Shown: positions 31,785 through 39,556 of the stretch, one piece after another | Numbering within the stretch: the stretch's first letter is position 1 | Layout: the number at the start of each line of letters is the position of its first letter | DNA from: Chloroflexota bacterium | GTDB lineage: Bacteria; Chloroflexota; Anaerolineae; Anaerolineales; Villigracilaceae | Length of the DNA stretch: 40,980 nucleotides | Direction of reading: 5' to 3' | NCBI GenBank assembly: GCA_016234555.1 | Contig: JACRBJ010000075.1 | Location: forward strand, 1 to 40,980 | Program-made: the position numbers and the translations under genes | Notes under the pieces: generated by a model | Databases searched by the model: none | Seen by the model: only the letters and a program-made list of their open reading frames with translations | What the model was told of the DNA's origin: nothing

Positions 31785-32660
31785 ATGTCCATAGTAAACG
31801 CAAAAGAAATCATGATCGAAGCCGCGAAGAATAAGTACGCGGTGGGCGCGTTCAACGTCACCGACCTGCTTCAATTCGAAGCGGTGATCGACGCAGCCGT
31901 CGAGACCAAATCCCCCGTCATTGTGCAGACCTCCGTCAAGCCGTCGCAATTCCTCGGCACCAAGATGATGGTCGCGATCTATCGCACACTGGCTGAATCC
32001 GCCCCGGTGCCTGTCTGCCTGCACCTCGACCACTGCACCGACATCGCCTACTGCAAGACCTGTGCCGATGCGGGCTACACCAACATCATGATCGACGCTT
32101 CCAAGCAGGCTTACGAAGAGAATATCCGCCAGACCAAGGAAGTGGTGGACTACTGCCACAGCGTTGGCAACATCTCCGTTGAAGGCGAGTTGGGAACCGT
32201 TGGTGGCGTGGAAGACCAGATCAAGGTCGCGGAAGACGAAGCGCAACTGGCGAACCCGAAGCAGTCGGTGGAATTCTGCGAGCGCACCGGCGTGGACATC
32301 TTCGCCCCTGCCATCGGCACCGCGCACGGCGTGTACAAGACCAAGAACCCCAAGATCGACACCGAGCGCATGGCGACCATCCACAGAATGTTAAATGGCA
32401 ACGGCATCAAGACCCCACTCGTGGTCCACGGCGGGACGGGTCTGCCCGAAGATACCATCAAGAAATTGCTGGCGGCTGGCGGCGCGAAGTTCAACGTCTC
32501 GACCGAGTTGAAACGCACCCTGATCGACGCCAAGTTCGAGTACATTTCCGCACACCGCGATGAATACGACCCCGGCAAACTGGACAAGTTCGTCCGCGAT
32601 GCCACCCGCAAAGCCGTCATCCACTGGATGGAGATGATTGAAAGCGTCGGCAAGGCATAA
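31785..32660 (+). CDS. Class II (zinc) fructose-bisphosphate-type aldolase
   Basis: Class II aldolases split or join ketose phosphates to dihydroxyacetone phosphate and an aldehyde. The 291-residue product has the catalytic D82 and zinc ligand H83 in CLHLDHCTD, the Glu-containing EGELGTVGGVED, zinc ligands in GTAHGVY and VVHGGTGLPED, and the phosphate-binding region KFNVSTELKR. It could equally be a tagatose- or 6-phospho-5-dehydro-2-deoxygluconate aldolase; these are not separable by eye. ATG 31785 has AAGGAG 5 nt upstream. Its place in a DeoR-controlled cluster with a kinase, an aminotransferase and a phosphatase argues for a catabolic rather than a glycolytic role. Confidence 0.88.
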   Translation: MSIVNAKEIMIEAAKNKYAVGAFNVTDLLQFEAVIDAAVETKSPVIVQTSVKPSQFLGTKMMVAIYRTLAESAPVPVCLHLDHCTDIAYCKTCADAGYTNIMIDASKQAYEENIRQTKEVVDYCHSVGNISVEGELGTVGGVEDQIKVAEDEAQLANPKQSVEFCERTGVDIFAPAIGTAHGVYKTKNPKIDTERMATIHRMLNGNGIKTPLVVHGGTGLPEDTIKKLLAAGGAKFNVSTELKRTLIDAKFEYISAHRDEYDPGKLDKFVRDATRKAVIHWMEMIESVGKA

Positions 32661-32667
32661 AAACGTT

Positions 32668-32689
32668 CAACGTTAAACGTTTAACGTTG
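32668..32689. repeat. Perfect 22-bp palindrome between aldolase and aminotransferase genes
   Basis: The sequence CAACGTTAAAC and its exact complement abut with no spacer, so the 22 bp are fully self-complementary. It can be a symmetric protein-binding site or a dispersed intercistronic palindrome. No T-tract follows. Confidence 0.6.
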
Positions 32690-32716
32690 GTTCATAAAAA
32701 CATAGGAGACACAAAA

Positions 32717-33823
32717 ATGAAAAAGGTTGAAGAATTCTACGCCCCGTGGGTCAAGGGCATCCCGATGTACATTTCGGATCACATCGAAAAGGCATGGAGA
32801 GACCCCAAACTGCATCGCATGATGTCCAATGAGAATCCGCTTCCCCCATCCGACAAGGTGCTGGATGCAATGGTGAAGTATGCCAAGATGGCAAATCGCT
32901 ATCCCGACCAGGGATTGGTTGTCCGCACTAAGATCGCCGAAATGAACAATGTGGATGGTCCCTACAACGTGATGATCGGCAATGGTTCCAGCGAAGTGTA
33001 CGACAACATCTTCCGCATGTTTATCACCCCCGGCGACGAGGTCATTCAGCACACGCCCTGCTTCGGCATTTACGGTCTGCGCGGAAAATTGCTCGGCGCG
33101 AACATGGTCTCTGTGCCCATGATCTACAAAGACCACAAGATGGAATATGATCCCGATGCCATCCTGAAAGCCGTCACCGACAAGACCAAGATCATCGTGG
33201 TTGCCAATCCGAACAACCCCACCGGCAACTTCATGGACGCCAAGCATTTCGTCACCATTGCCGAGACGGGCATTCCATTCGTGGTTGATGAAGCTTACGT
33301 CGAATATGCCGGTCTGGGCATGTCTCAGGTGCAGTTGACCAAGAAGTACAAGAACGTGTTGATCACCCGCACGCTCTCCAAGGCGTACGGTCTGGCTGGC
33401 ATGCGCTTCGGATACACCATCGCCGACAAGGAAGTGATCGACCAGATTTCCGGGTCGCTGCTGCCCTGGAACGTGGGAACCATTCCCATGTGGGCGGCGC
33501 TGGCAGCGTTCGAAGACCAGGAAGGACTCGCGGAGCGCGTCAAGTTCAACAACCAGGCTGTGGATTTCATCACCGAGTCGTTGAGCGTCATCCCCGGCTT
33601 CTATGTCATGAATTCCAAAGCCAATTACATCCTCTTCGACTGCGGCGAGACCGGCAAGACCGGCAAGGAAGTTCTGGCTTACGCTGAGACCAAGGGCATC
33701 ATCCTGCGCGGCGAGAGCAAGAAATACGGCTCCGACGGCTGGTTCCGCGTGACCATTGGCACAGCCGAAGAGAACGAACTGTTCGTCAACACCATCCTTG
33801 AGTTCTTTGGCGTGAAGAAATAA
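32717..33823 (+). CDS. HisC-like PLP aminotransferase (class I/II fold)
   Basis: The 368-residue protein belongs to the histidinol-phosphate aminotransferase / CobD-like branch, which acts on O-phosphorylated amino alcohols or amino acids. Seen: MIGNGSSEVYD (cofactor phosphate region), NPNNPTGN (164-171), the PLP-ring Asp in FVVDEAYVEY (D191), and the Schiff-base lysine K222 in TRTLSKAYGLAGMRFGY. No other his gene is present, so histidine synthesis is unlikely. ATG 32717 is chosen for TAGGAG about 8 nt upstream; 10 further open codons overlap no ribosome site. Between aldolase and phosphatase genes, it may deaminate a phospho-amino-alcohol to a phospho-ketone or aldehyde (inference). Confidence 0.82.
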   Translation: MKKVEEFYAPWVKGIPMYISDHIEKAWRDPKLHRMMSNENPLPPSDKVLDAMVKYAKMANRYPDQGLVVRTKIAEMNNVDGPYNVMIGNGSSEVYDNIFRMFITPGDEVIQHTPCFGIYGLRGKLLGANMVSVPMIYKDHKMEYDPDAILKAVTDKTKIIVVANPNNPTGNFMDAKHFVTIAETGIPFVVDEAYVEYAGLGMSQVQLTKKYKNVLITRTLSKAYGLAGMRFGYTIADKEVIDQISGSLLPWNVGTIPMWAALAAFEDQEGLAERVKFNNQAVDFITESLSVIPGFYVMNSKANYILFDCGETGKTGKEVLAYAETKGIILRGESKKYGSDGWFRVTIGTAEENELFVNTILEFFGVKK

Positions 33824-33832
33824 ATAACATTC

Positions 33833-33865
33833 AGACCTGACAGGTTTCCAAAACCTGTCAGGTCT
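33833..33865. repeat. 15-bp hairpin AGACCTGACAGGTTT, same family as 19231-19326
   Basis: Positions 33833-33847 and 33851-33865 are exact reverse complements around CCA, followed by a short T-run. The arms are identical to those at 19231-19245/19312-19326. It sits between the aminotransferase and phosphatase genes and could act as a partial terminator. Confidence 0.7.
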
Positions 33866-33884
33866 TTTGTACACGGAGGAAACC

Positions 33885-34643
33885 ATGTCTAAAATCAAAG
33901 CAGTGTTCTTCGACCAGGACGGCGTAATCATAGACACCGAGCGCGACGGACACCGCGTTTCGTTCAACATGACCTTCAAGGAATTCGGTTTCACCGACGA
34001 GTGGGACGTGGAGTATTACCACGAACTGCTGCAAGTCGGCGGCGGCAAGGAACGCATGAAGCACCATTGGAAGACCAAGGGCTTCTCCAAGCCGTTGACC
34101 GAGGAGGAGATCGATGTCCTCGTCAAGGACATGCACAAGCGCAAGACCGCCCTGTTCGTGGAATTGATCGAGAGCAACAAACTGCCCCTGCGCCCCGGCA
34201 TCCACCGCTTCATGAAGGAGGCCATGGACGCGGGCTTGAAGATCGCGGTCTGCACCACGTCCAACGAACAGGCAGCCAAAGCCATCACCGAGAAAATCCT
34301 CTCGGATATCAAGTTCGAGATCGTGCTGGCTGGCGATGTGGTCAAGAACAAGAAACCCGATCCCGAAATCTACAACCTGGCGCTGGAAAAGCTTGGGCTG
34401 AAACCCGATGAAGTCATCGTGGTCGAGGATTCCAAGAACGGCGTGAAAGCCGCCAAAGCCGCCAAAGCGAACGTCATCGTCACCACCAACCATTACACCG
34501 AAAAGGAAGACGTGGAAGCAGGCGACGTGATCGTCTCCTGCCTCGGCGACCCCGACGGCGAAAAGGCAACCATGCGAAAAGGCGGCATCAAGGACTTTGA
34601 TGGCGTTGTCCATGTGAAGCAATTGATGGAGTTGTTCGGGTAA
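33885..34643 (+). CDS. HAD-superfamily phosphatase, CbbY-like
   Basis: The 252-residue hydrolase has all HAD motifs: FFDQDGVIIDTE (nucleophile Asp and acid/base Asp), CTTSNEQ (motif II), KNKKPDPEIY (motif III Lys) and IVVEDSKNGVKAA (motif IV). The cap region TERDGHRVSFNMTFKEFG ... LLQVGGGKERM strongly resembles CbbY, a xylulose-1,5-bisphosphate phosphatase. By analogy it would dephosphorylate a sugar- or polyol-phosphate. The start ATG 33885 follows GGAGG by 5 nt. It is the last gene of the plus-strand arm, ending at a strong terminator (34668-34705). Confidence 0.88.
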   Translation: MSKIKAVFFDQDGVIIDTERDGHRVSFNMTFKEFGFTDEWDVEYYHELLQVGGGKERMKHHWKTKGFSKPLTEEEIDVLVKDMHKRKTALFVELIESNKLPLRPGIHRFMKEAMDAGLKIAVCTTSNEQAAKAITEKILSDIKFEIVLAGDVVKNKKPDPEIYNLALEKLGLKPDEVIVVEDSKNGVKAAKAAKANVIVTTNHYTEKEDVEAGDVIVSCLGDPDGEKATMRKGGIKDFDGVVHVKQLMELFG

Positions 34644-34667
34644 TTGGCGATTGACAACTGGCAATTG

Positions 34668-34705
34668 GACTTCCGAGGCTGAAAAGTTTCGGAAGTCTTT
34701 TTTTT
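34668..34705 (+). terminator. Rho-independent terminator closing the plus-strand arm
   Basis: A perfect 9-bp stem GACTTCCGA/TCGGAAGTC (34668-34676 with 34689-34697) is followed by eight T residues, 25 nt after the phosphatase stop. Confidence 0.88.
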
Positions 34706-34809
34706 ATCGAACAACTCCCTGTTCCATCCCGCCTGATTTGTTATACAATGGAAGTGACCCGAATTGGCGCCCTTTTCAAACCTTGATTGACAAGGAAAGG
34801 AGATGTCCC

Positions 34810-35004
34810 ATGATTCAGTTGACGTTCACAGAGGAAGAACGGGAAGTCTTGTTCGACATTCTCGAGAACGACATCGCCGAACTGCGTATGGAGATTTCGG
34901 ATACGCACCGGCGCGAATACCGCGAGATGCTAAAACATCGCGAGTCCCTGATGAAGAGCATTCAACAGAAACTGGAGCAGGCTGCGGAAAAGGTCTCCGC
35001 TTGA
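34810..35004 (+). CDS. Small helical protein, 64 residues, unknown function
   Basis: I do not recognise a named family. The product begins MIQLTFTEEEREVLFDILEN and is almost entirely charged amphipathic helix, with a heptad-like stretch from about 20 to 60 (DIAELRMEISDTHRREYREM and onward) suggesting a coiled coil or helical hairpin. ATG 34810 has a full AAGGAG 7-8 nt upstream, which argues that it is a real gene. It stands alone after the strong terminator; a TATACA -10-like box is at 34742-34747 with a poor -35. Immediately downstream lie glycosyltransferase remnants. Confidence 0.7.
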   Translation: MIQLTFTEEEREVLFDILENDIAELRMEISDTHRREYREMLKHRESLMKSIQQKLEQAAEKVSA

Positions 35005-35503
35005 AACCTGCCAATTCATCCCGCTGTTGTGGTCGATGGTTCCAAGGACGGCAAAGGCAGCGTGCGGGTCATCCTGCACGGGCATAATAAAGGCAAGGAT
35101 GCGGCGGTCGGCACCGGAACGGCGGCGACATTAGGCGATGTATTGCTGATCCAAGATGCAGACCTGGAGTACGATCCACGCGATTACCCGACCCTGTTCA
35201 AACCTATTGATGAGGGCATCGCGGATGTGGTGTATGGTTTGCGCTTTTTGGGCGGTGCTCATCGGGTTGCCATGTTCTGGCACATGATGGCTAACTATCT
35301 CCTGACTTTCATGACCAACATCCTCTACAACATCATTCTGACCTGCATGGAGACCGGCTACAAGGTGTTCCACCGCGAAATCCTCAAGCGCAAATTCCGC
35401 ATTTATGAGGTGCCAATCACTTTCACCCCCCGGGATTACCCTGAAGGGGGAAAAAATAAGATTTCACGATGCCTTGGAAGCTGTTTGGGTTTTGATCAAA
35501 TAG
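35005..35503 (+). pseudogene. Remnant of a GT2 glycosyltransferase (dolichyl-phosphate-mannose synthase-like)
   Basis: Recognisable GT2 segments: VVVDGSKDGKG, HNKGKDAAVGTG, VLLIQDADLEYDPRDYP with the DxD-type motif, DVVYGLRFLGGAHRV, the membrane-adjacent LLTFMTNILYNI, ETGYKVFHREIL and RIYEVPITF. The N-terminal strand with its start codon is missing; an in-frame stop lies just before NLPIHPAVVVDGS. About 20 residues after DGSKDG and about 25 after FHREILK are absent. A frameshift near 35464 moves the continuation HDALEAVWVLIK (35465-35500) to another frame, ending at 35501-35503. A GTG-started frame (35029-35604) persists through the fusion but is unlikely to be functional. Confidence 0.8.
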
Positions 35504-35897
35504 AGGTTCGTAAAACAGGAATCATTCCGTATAAGACACCCAAAGAAGGTCGTATACGGAATTTTCTGTATAATATAGCCAAGATAATCGTTTGGGATTA
35601 TTAATTCACACCTAACCTTATTGCCCTTCAAGAAATGTATTTAAAAGACACGCAACGATTTCCGTCATTGGGGGAGTTCACCTTTTTTGAACTTAATGGA
35701 CACAATCATGATTTAGGCTATGCGATATTCAGCCTAGATATTAGCCATGCCATAAAAACAAGTTGGTGTTCGAATTCTGGCAAATGAATATTTTCAATAA
35801 ACAAGAGATGAAAAGGTGTTTCATTTGTCATTAAGTTATAGGGTGTTAATTCCATATACAGTCAATCCGCGGCTCATATCTTTCCAGGGAGTATAAA
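35504..35897 (+). other. AT-rich intergenic stretch with possible gene debris
   Basis: After the glycosyltransferase remnant there is AT-rich sequence without a convincing gene. In the frame of the 35029-35604 ORF, the reading continues past the stop at 35602 as a second open stretch. This contains a 50-codon ATG frame (35635-35787, MYLKDTQRFPSLGEFTFFE...) with no ribosome site, and may be the tail of a decayed gene. A small AGTTCA/TGAACT hairpin lies near 35670-35695. Confidence 0.4.
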
Positions 35898-36971
35898 ATG
35901 CTGCCCCTTTTTCAATTTGTACTGCGCCGCTTCCTGATTATCCCCATTTCGTTGTTTGTAATTACCCTGGTGTTATATGGAGGGGTGATGCTCACGCCTC
36001 CGGAAGCACGGGCAGACTTGTATATGCCTAAAAATTTCAGCCCGTACGCTACGCCCGAAAGAATTGCAAAAATAAGAGAATTGATCATCGAAAAACATCA
36101 TCTTCGTGATCCATTCCCTGTGCAATATTTTTATTGGGCACAATCCATATTGAAAGGCACATGGGGTTATAGTCCTTCACTGAAGGAAGATGTGTTGCCT
36201 GCTCTTTTACAGCGCACACCGGTTACATTGGAGTTGACATTGTGGTCAATGCTGATATTGTTCCCATTGGGAATGGCCAGCGGCTTAATGGCGGGCTGGA
36301 AGCGGCAAGGCAGATTCGACCAGTTGTTTCGTGGATTGGCAGCACTTGCCTCATCCATGCCGACCATTATTCTGGCATTGGTCCTTTTATCGGTTTTTTA
36401 TATCAATCTTGGCTGGTTCGCTCCTGGTCGAATAAGTGTTGTCCTCGGGCCCGATTTATTCAAAGAGGAATTTTTAACTTATACGGGTATGCTGACGATT
36501 GACAGTTTATTAAACGGACGGATGGATATCTTTATCGATGTATTGAAGCATTTAATTATGCCTGTATTCACGCTGAGTCTGTATTACTGGGCCACTCTGG
36601 GACGTGTGACACGCGCCACTGTGGTGAGCGAACGGAACAAGGGATATGTTACTGCGGCCTACGCACGAGGCCTATCCGACAGTGGTGTTATGTGGAAACA
36701 TGTCTATCCAAACGTACTTCCCCCCGCGCTTGTTACATTGGCACTTTCAGCCACATCGATCCTGACGGGGGCTTTTGTCGTTGAAATTATCTTCAACTTT
36801 AATGGGGTCTCTCACATCATCGTTTCAGCCATGAGTAGTGTCCCCGATGCGCCTGCTGCACTTGGGTTTACAATTTACAGCGTCATTATGGTATTGCTAT
36901 TGACATTTCTTTTGGATGTTCTCCAGGCGGTTTTTGACCCCCGTATTCGGGAGGGGCTGTTGCATTCATGA
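35898..36971 (+). CDS. Dpp/Opp-type ABC permease (DppB-like)
   Basis: This is a membrane subunit of a peptide/nickel-type importer. The 357-residue protein has an N-terminal helix (about 12-32) and an extracytoplasmic loop with FSPYATPERIAKIRELIIEKHHLRDP split around family positions. About five more helices follow, and the EAA-like loop reads YVTAAYARGLSDSGVMWKHVYPNVLPP in segments. The start is ATG 35898 after AGGGAG. It overlaps the next permease as ATGA. No ATPase or binding protein adjoins. The gene is more AT-rich than the flanking clusters, suggesting a separate origin. Confidence 0.88.
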   Translation: MLPLFQFVLRRFLIIPISLFVITLVLYGGVMLTPPEARADLYMPKNFSPYATPERIAKIRELIIEKHHLRDPFPVQYFYWAQSILKGTWGYSPSLKEDVLPALLQRTPVTLELTLWSMLILFPLGMASGLMAGWKRQGRFDQLFRGLAALASSMPTIILALVLLSVFYINLGWFAPGRISVVLGPDLFKEEFLTYTGMLTIDSLLNGRMDIFIDVLKHLIMPVFTLSLYYWATLGRVTRATVVSERNKGYVTAAYARGLSDSGVMWKHVYPNVLPPALVTLALSATSILTGAFVVEIIFNFNGVSHIIVSAMSSVPDAPAALGFTIYSVIMVLLLTFLLDVLQAVFDPRIREGLLHS

Positions 36972-38356
36972 GATACCTTTACCGTTTTTTTTCACGCTGG
37001 CAAAACTGGCTGGCCGTTATATTACTGCTCGGTTATTTCATACTAGCCATTACCGCACCAATAATCTCACCGGAAAACCCAAAGGATCCGGGGGCATTTC
37101 CACATATTACCGAGGGTGCTGTAAAGAACCGGCCGCCCATGCCGCCAAACGAAAAAGCTCCGTTGGGAACTTTGCCGAAAGATGTCGATGTGCTCCATCC
37201 TCTTGTATGGGGTGCTCGTGACGCTTTGAAATTTGGTTTGATCATCGCGGTGAGCGCATCGATTCTGGGCACTATATACGGTGCTGTGGCGGCGTTTATA
37301 GGCAGCAAATGGGGCGGTCTTATGATGAGCATCGCAGATACGTTTCTTGCCATTCCCACGATAGCATGTTTGGTTCTTCTACAACAATTACTGGCGACGA
37401 CCATTACTGCCATGGGGGGGATGTATCTCCATTCAGAAACCATAGGCTGGCAGATATATGTTGTCGGTCCAATGACTCCCATTCGCTGGCTATTGGAGCA
37501 CATTAATCCTTTGATGCTCACTTTGATCATTCTATCCTGGATGCCTTTTGCGCGTCTTGTATATTCAAACGTAATATTGCTTATGCAGACTCAGTTTATT
37601 CTGGCAGCCCGCATGGTTGGCGGCAGTCCTTTATGGATCATCCGTAAACACATTATCCCTAATTCCTTTGCGCCTGTGCTGGTGCTGGCGGCGCGGGATG
37701 TAGGCGGTATCGTGCTTTTACAAGCTACTTTTACGTTCATTAATATGGGCGGCGATTCGATATGGGGTGAAATGCTTGCCCAGGGAAGAAACTGGGTTAT
37801 AGGTCCGGGTGGCAATTTGCTTACCTACTGGTGGGTATATTTACCTCCAACGCTTGCGATCATGGCGTTTGGCATTGCCTGGACCATGTTTGGGGATGGT
37901 CTCGTCGATGCTCTTGACCCGGAAACGCCTGAGCCAGGCAAGAAGTCAACCAATGTGTTTAAACTAAAAAAAACGACCAAAGAGACCAATCCCCTATTTT
38001 CATCGAAAGAGCCTCTCCAAAATGAGATAGGCTCCGCATTAACCAGTTTAGGCTCTCGTAAGTTACTGGTATCCACAAAGGTTGTTCCAAATAGACCACC
38101 CGAACAGGATCCAATACTTCAAGTGGCGCATGATGCCCTCGCAGAGCACAATCTTGAAAAAGCTTTACATGCCTATTCTTATTTGACTGCACATGGCAGG
38201 CAACTGGATACGGTTGTTCGCGACATGATCCAGGTTGCACGCCGTTTTCCCGAATGTGCAAATGTATGGAAAGTATTAGGCGATGTGCTGACCCAGATAG
38301 GCAATCATGAATATGCAGCCAAGTCCTATGATTACTTTAAGGAAGTGAACCGATGA
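36968..38356 (+). CDS. DppC-like ABC permease fused to a C-terminal TPR domain
   Basis: The N-terminal roughly 320 residues form the second Dpp/Opp permease: an N-terminal helix (10-30), a periplasmic segment, then about five helices with the EAA-type loop LAARMVGGSPLWIIRKHIIPNS. Residues from about 325 to 375 are a polar linker. The last 85 residues form TPR-like helices (ILQVAHDALAEHNLEKALHAY and NVWKVLGDVLTQIGNHEYAA). Typical DppC proteins are about 280-320 residues and lack this tail. The overlap with the DppB-like stop indicates coupled translation. Partner subunits must be elsewhere; a peptide-binding protein is at 3845-5533. A role for the TPR in docking is speculation. Confidence 0.85.
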   Translation: MRYLYRFFSRWQNWLAVILLLGYFILAITAPIISPENPKDPGAFPHITEGAVKNRPPMPPNEKAPLGTLPKDVDVLHPLVWGARDALKFGLIIAVSASILGTIYGAVAAFIGSKWGGLMMSIADTFLAIPTIACLVLLQQLLATTITAMGGMYLHSETIGWQIYVVGPMTPIRWLLEHINPLMLTLIILSWMPFARLVYSNVILLMQTQFILAARMVGGSPLWIIRKHIIPNSFAPVLVLAARDVGGIVLLQATFTFINMGGDSIWGEMLAQGRNWVIGPGGNLLTYWWVYLPPTLAIMAFGIAWTMFGDGLVDALDPETPEPGKKSTNVFKLKKTTKETNPLFSSKEPLQNEIGSALTSLGSRKLLVSTKVVPNRPPEQDPILQVAHDALAEHNLEKALHAYSYLTAHGRQLDTVVRDMIQVARRFPECANVWKVLGDVLTQIGNHEYAAKSYDYFKEVNR

Positions 38357-38604
38357 ACACACCGGCTTGGCGGGGTTGCAATGGTTTTGAGGTTTTGACT
38401 TTAAAAATTGGCTGGTCGCATCTCCTATAAAGGGATTATTGATGAATTGCCATCTAGCCAGCCCTTGGTTATCATGTGTCTTTATTTGGTCCAAGCAATC
38501 CCCCACATAAACTGTAAAATCCTATCCACTTGACGGGGAAACGCTGGTAAGATGATTGCGTATAATATGATGAATAAACGCTGCAAATAAAGTGAGATTT
38601 TCAA
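38357..38604 (+). other. Intergenic region before the ABC-2 exporter genes
   Basis: This 248-bp gap holds a loose inverted repeat (GGCTGG ... CCAGCC, about 38411-38463). A TATAAT-like box lies about 45 nt before the next start, in GCGTATAATATG, with a TTGACG 25 bp upstream of it. That spacing is too long for a standard promoter. No gene is visible. Confidence 0.35.
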
Positions 38605-39549
38605 ATGAGTGACATACCAGCCATTGAAGTTCTGGACCTGCGCAAATCCTTTGGGGAAAACCATGCCGTTCAAGGCGTGAGTTTCGAAGTCAGACAGGGC
38701 GAGATTTTCAGCCTGCTCGGTCCCAACGGAGCGGGCAAGACGACGACCATTTCCATGCTTTCGTGCCTGCTGCGACCCAACGATGGCGACGCCCGCATTA
38801 TGGGACATTCCATCCGCTCGGACCAAAACGGGGTCAAATCGGTACTCGGGGTGGTGCCGCAGGAGATTGCCCTGTACGAAGACCTGACCGCCCGCGAAAA
38901 CCTGACCTTTTGGGGCAAGATGTATAACCTGCGCGGATCGAAACTCAAAGCACGGGTGGATGAGGTGCTGGATGTCATCGGCCTGCAGGACAGAGCAGGC
39001 GAACGGGTTGGTAAATATTCGGGCGGGATGAAACGGCGCGTCAACATCGGCGTGGCGCTTTTGCACAAACCCAAGGTTATTTACATGGACGAACCCACCG
39101 TCGGCATCGACCCGCAGTCGCGGCGTAACATCCTCGACAGTGTGGTCAGGTTGAAGGATGAGGGCATGACCGTCCTCTACACCACCCATTACATGGAAGA
39201 GGCAGACGAACTTTCCGACCACATCGGCATTATGGACCACGGCAAGTTGATCGCCTGCGGCACGAACGAGGAACTGGTTAAGCTGGTGGGACAGCAGACC
39301 CGCATCGACCTGACCTTGAACGCGAACATCGAAAGCGTGATGTCAACCTGGCAGGGAATCGCTGGCGTGTCCCATGTAACAGCGGAGGACGGTGTGGTTA
39401 CGGTACTGGTCAATGACAGCAACCTTGTCCTGCCGCATTTGTTCGAGGCGGCGGCGCGACTCTCCGCCCGCATCACCTCGGTGGATATCCGCGAACCGAA
39501 CCTCGAAGCGGTGTTCCTGCACCTGACAGGGCGGGCGTTGCGCGATTGA
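38605..39549 (+). CDS. ABC-2-type exporter ATPase (CcmA/DrrA-like)
   Basis: This is the cytoplasmic ATPase of an ABC-2 exporter. The 314 residues include Walker A GPNGAGKTTT (about 39-48), signature YSGGMKRRVNIGVALL, Walker B VIYMDEPTVGIDPQSR and switch His in YTTHYMEEADELS. A DrrA-like C-terminal region ends in IREPNLEAVFLHLTGRALRD. The start is ATG 38605 with a weak ribosome site. The membrane partner follows after 7 nt. Substrates of such pairs (drugs, lipids, polysaccharides, antibiotics) are not readable from sequence. Confidence 0.92.
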   Translation: MSDIPAIEVLDLRKSFGENHAVQGVSFEVRQGEIFSLLGPNGAGKTTTISMLSCLLRPNDGDARIMGHSIRSDQNGVKSVLGVVPQEIALYEDLTARENLTFWGKMYNLRGSKLKARVDEVLDVIGLQDRAGERVGKYSGGMKRRVNIGVALLHKPKVIYMDEPTVGIDPQSRRNILDSVVRLKDEGMTVLYTTHYMEEADELSDHIGIMDHGKLIACGTNEELVKLVGQQTRIDLTLNANIESVMSTWQGIAGVSHVTAEDGVVTVLVNDSNLVLPHLFEAAARLSARITSVDIREPNLEAVFLHLTGRALRD

Positions 39550-39556
39550 GGATGAC

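Noticed and set aside
31785..32660. Inositol catabolism (iol) operon
   Set aside because: Class II aldolase, PfkB-fold and DeoR-type genes are suggestive, but none of the diagnostic iol dehydrogenase, dehydratase or isomerase genes is present.
32717..33823. Histidine biosynthesis gene hisC
   Set aside because: No other his gene is in the window and the neighbours are catabolic, so the exact symbol is not assigned.
32681..33994. 437-codon minus-strand open frame
   Set aside because: Antisense to the HisC-like aminotransferase gene, which has clear PLP motifs and a good ribosome site.
35029..35604. Functional 191-residue glycosyltransferase
   Set aside because: Core segments and the start are missing and the C-terminal family sequence lies in another frame.
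38530..38562. Standard promoter TTGACG/TATAAT before the ABC-2 genes
   Set aside because: The spacing between the two boxes is about 25 bp, too long for a normal sigma-70 promoter.
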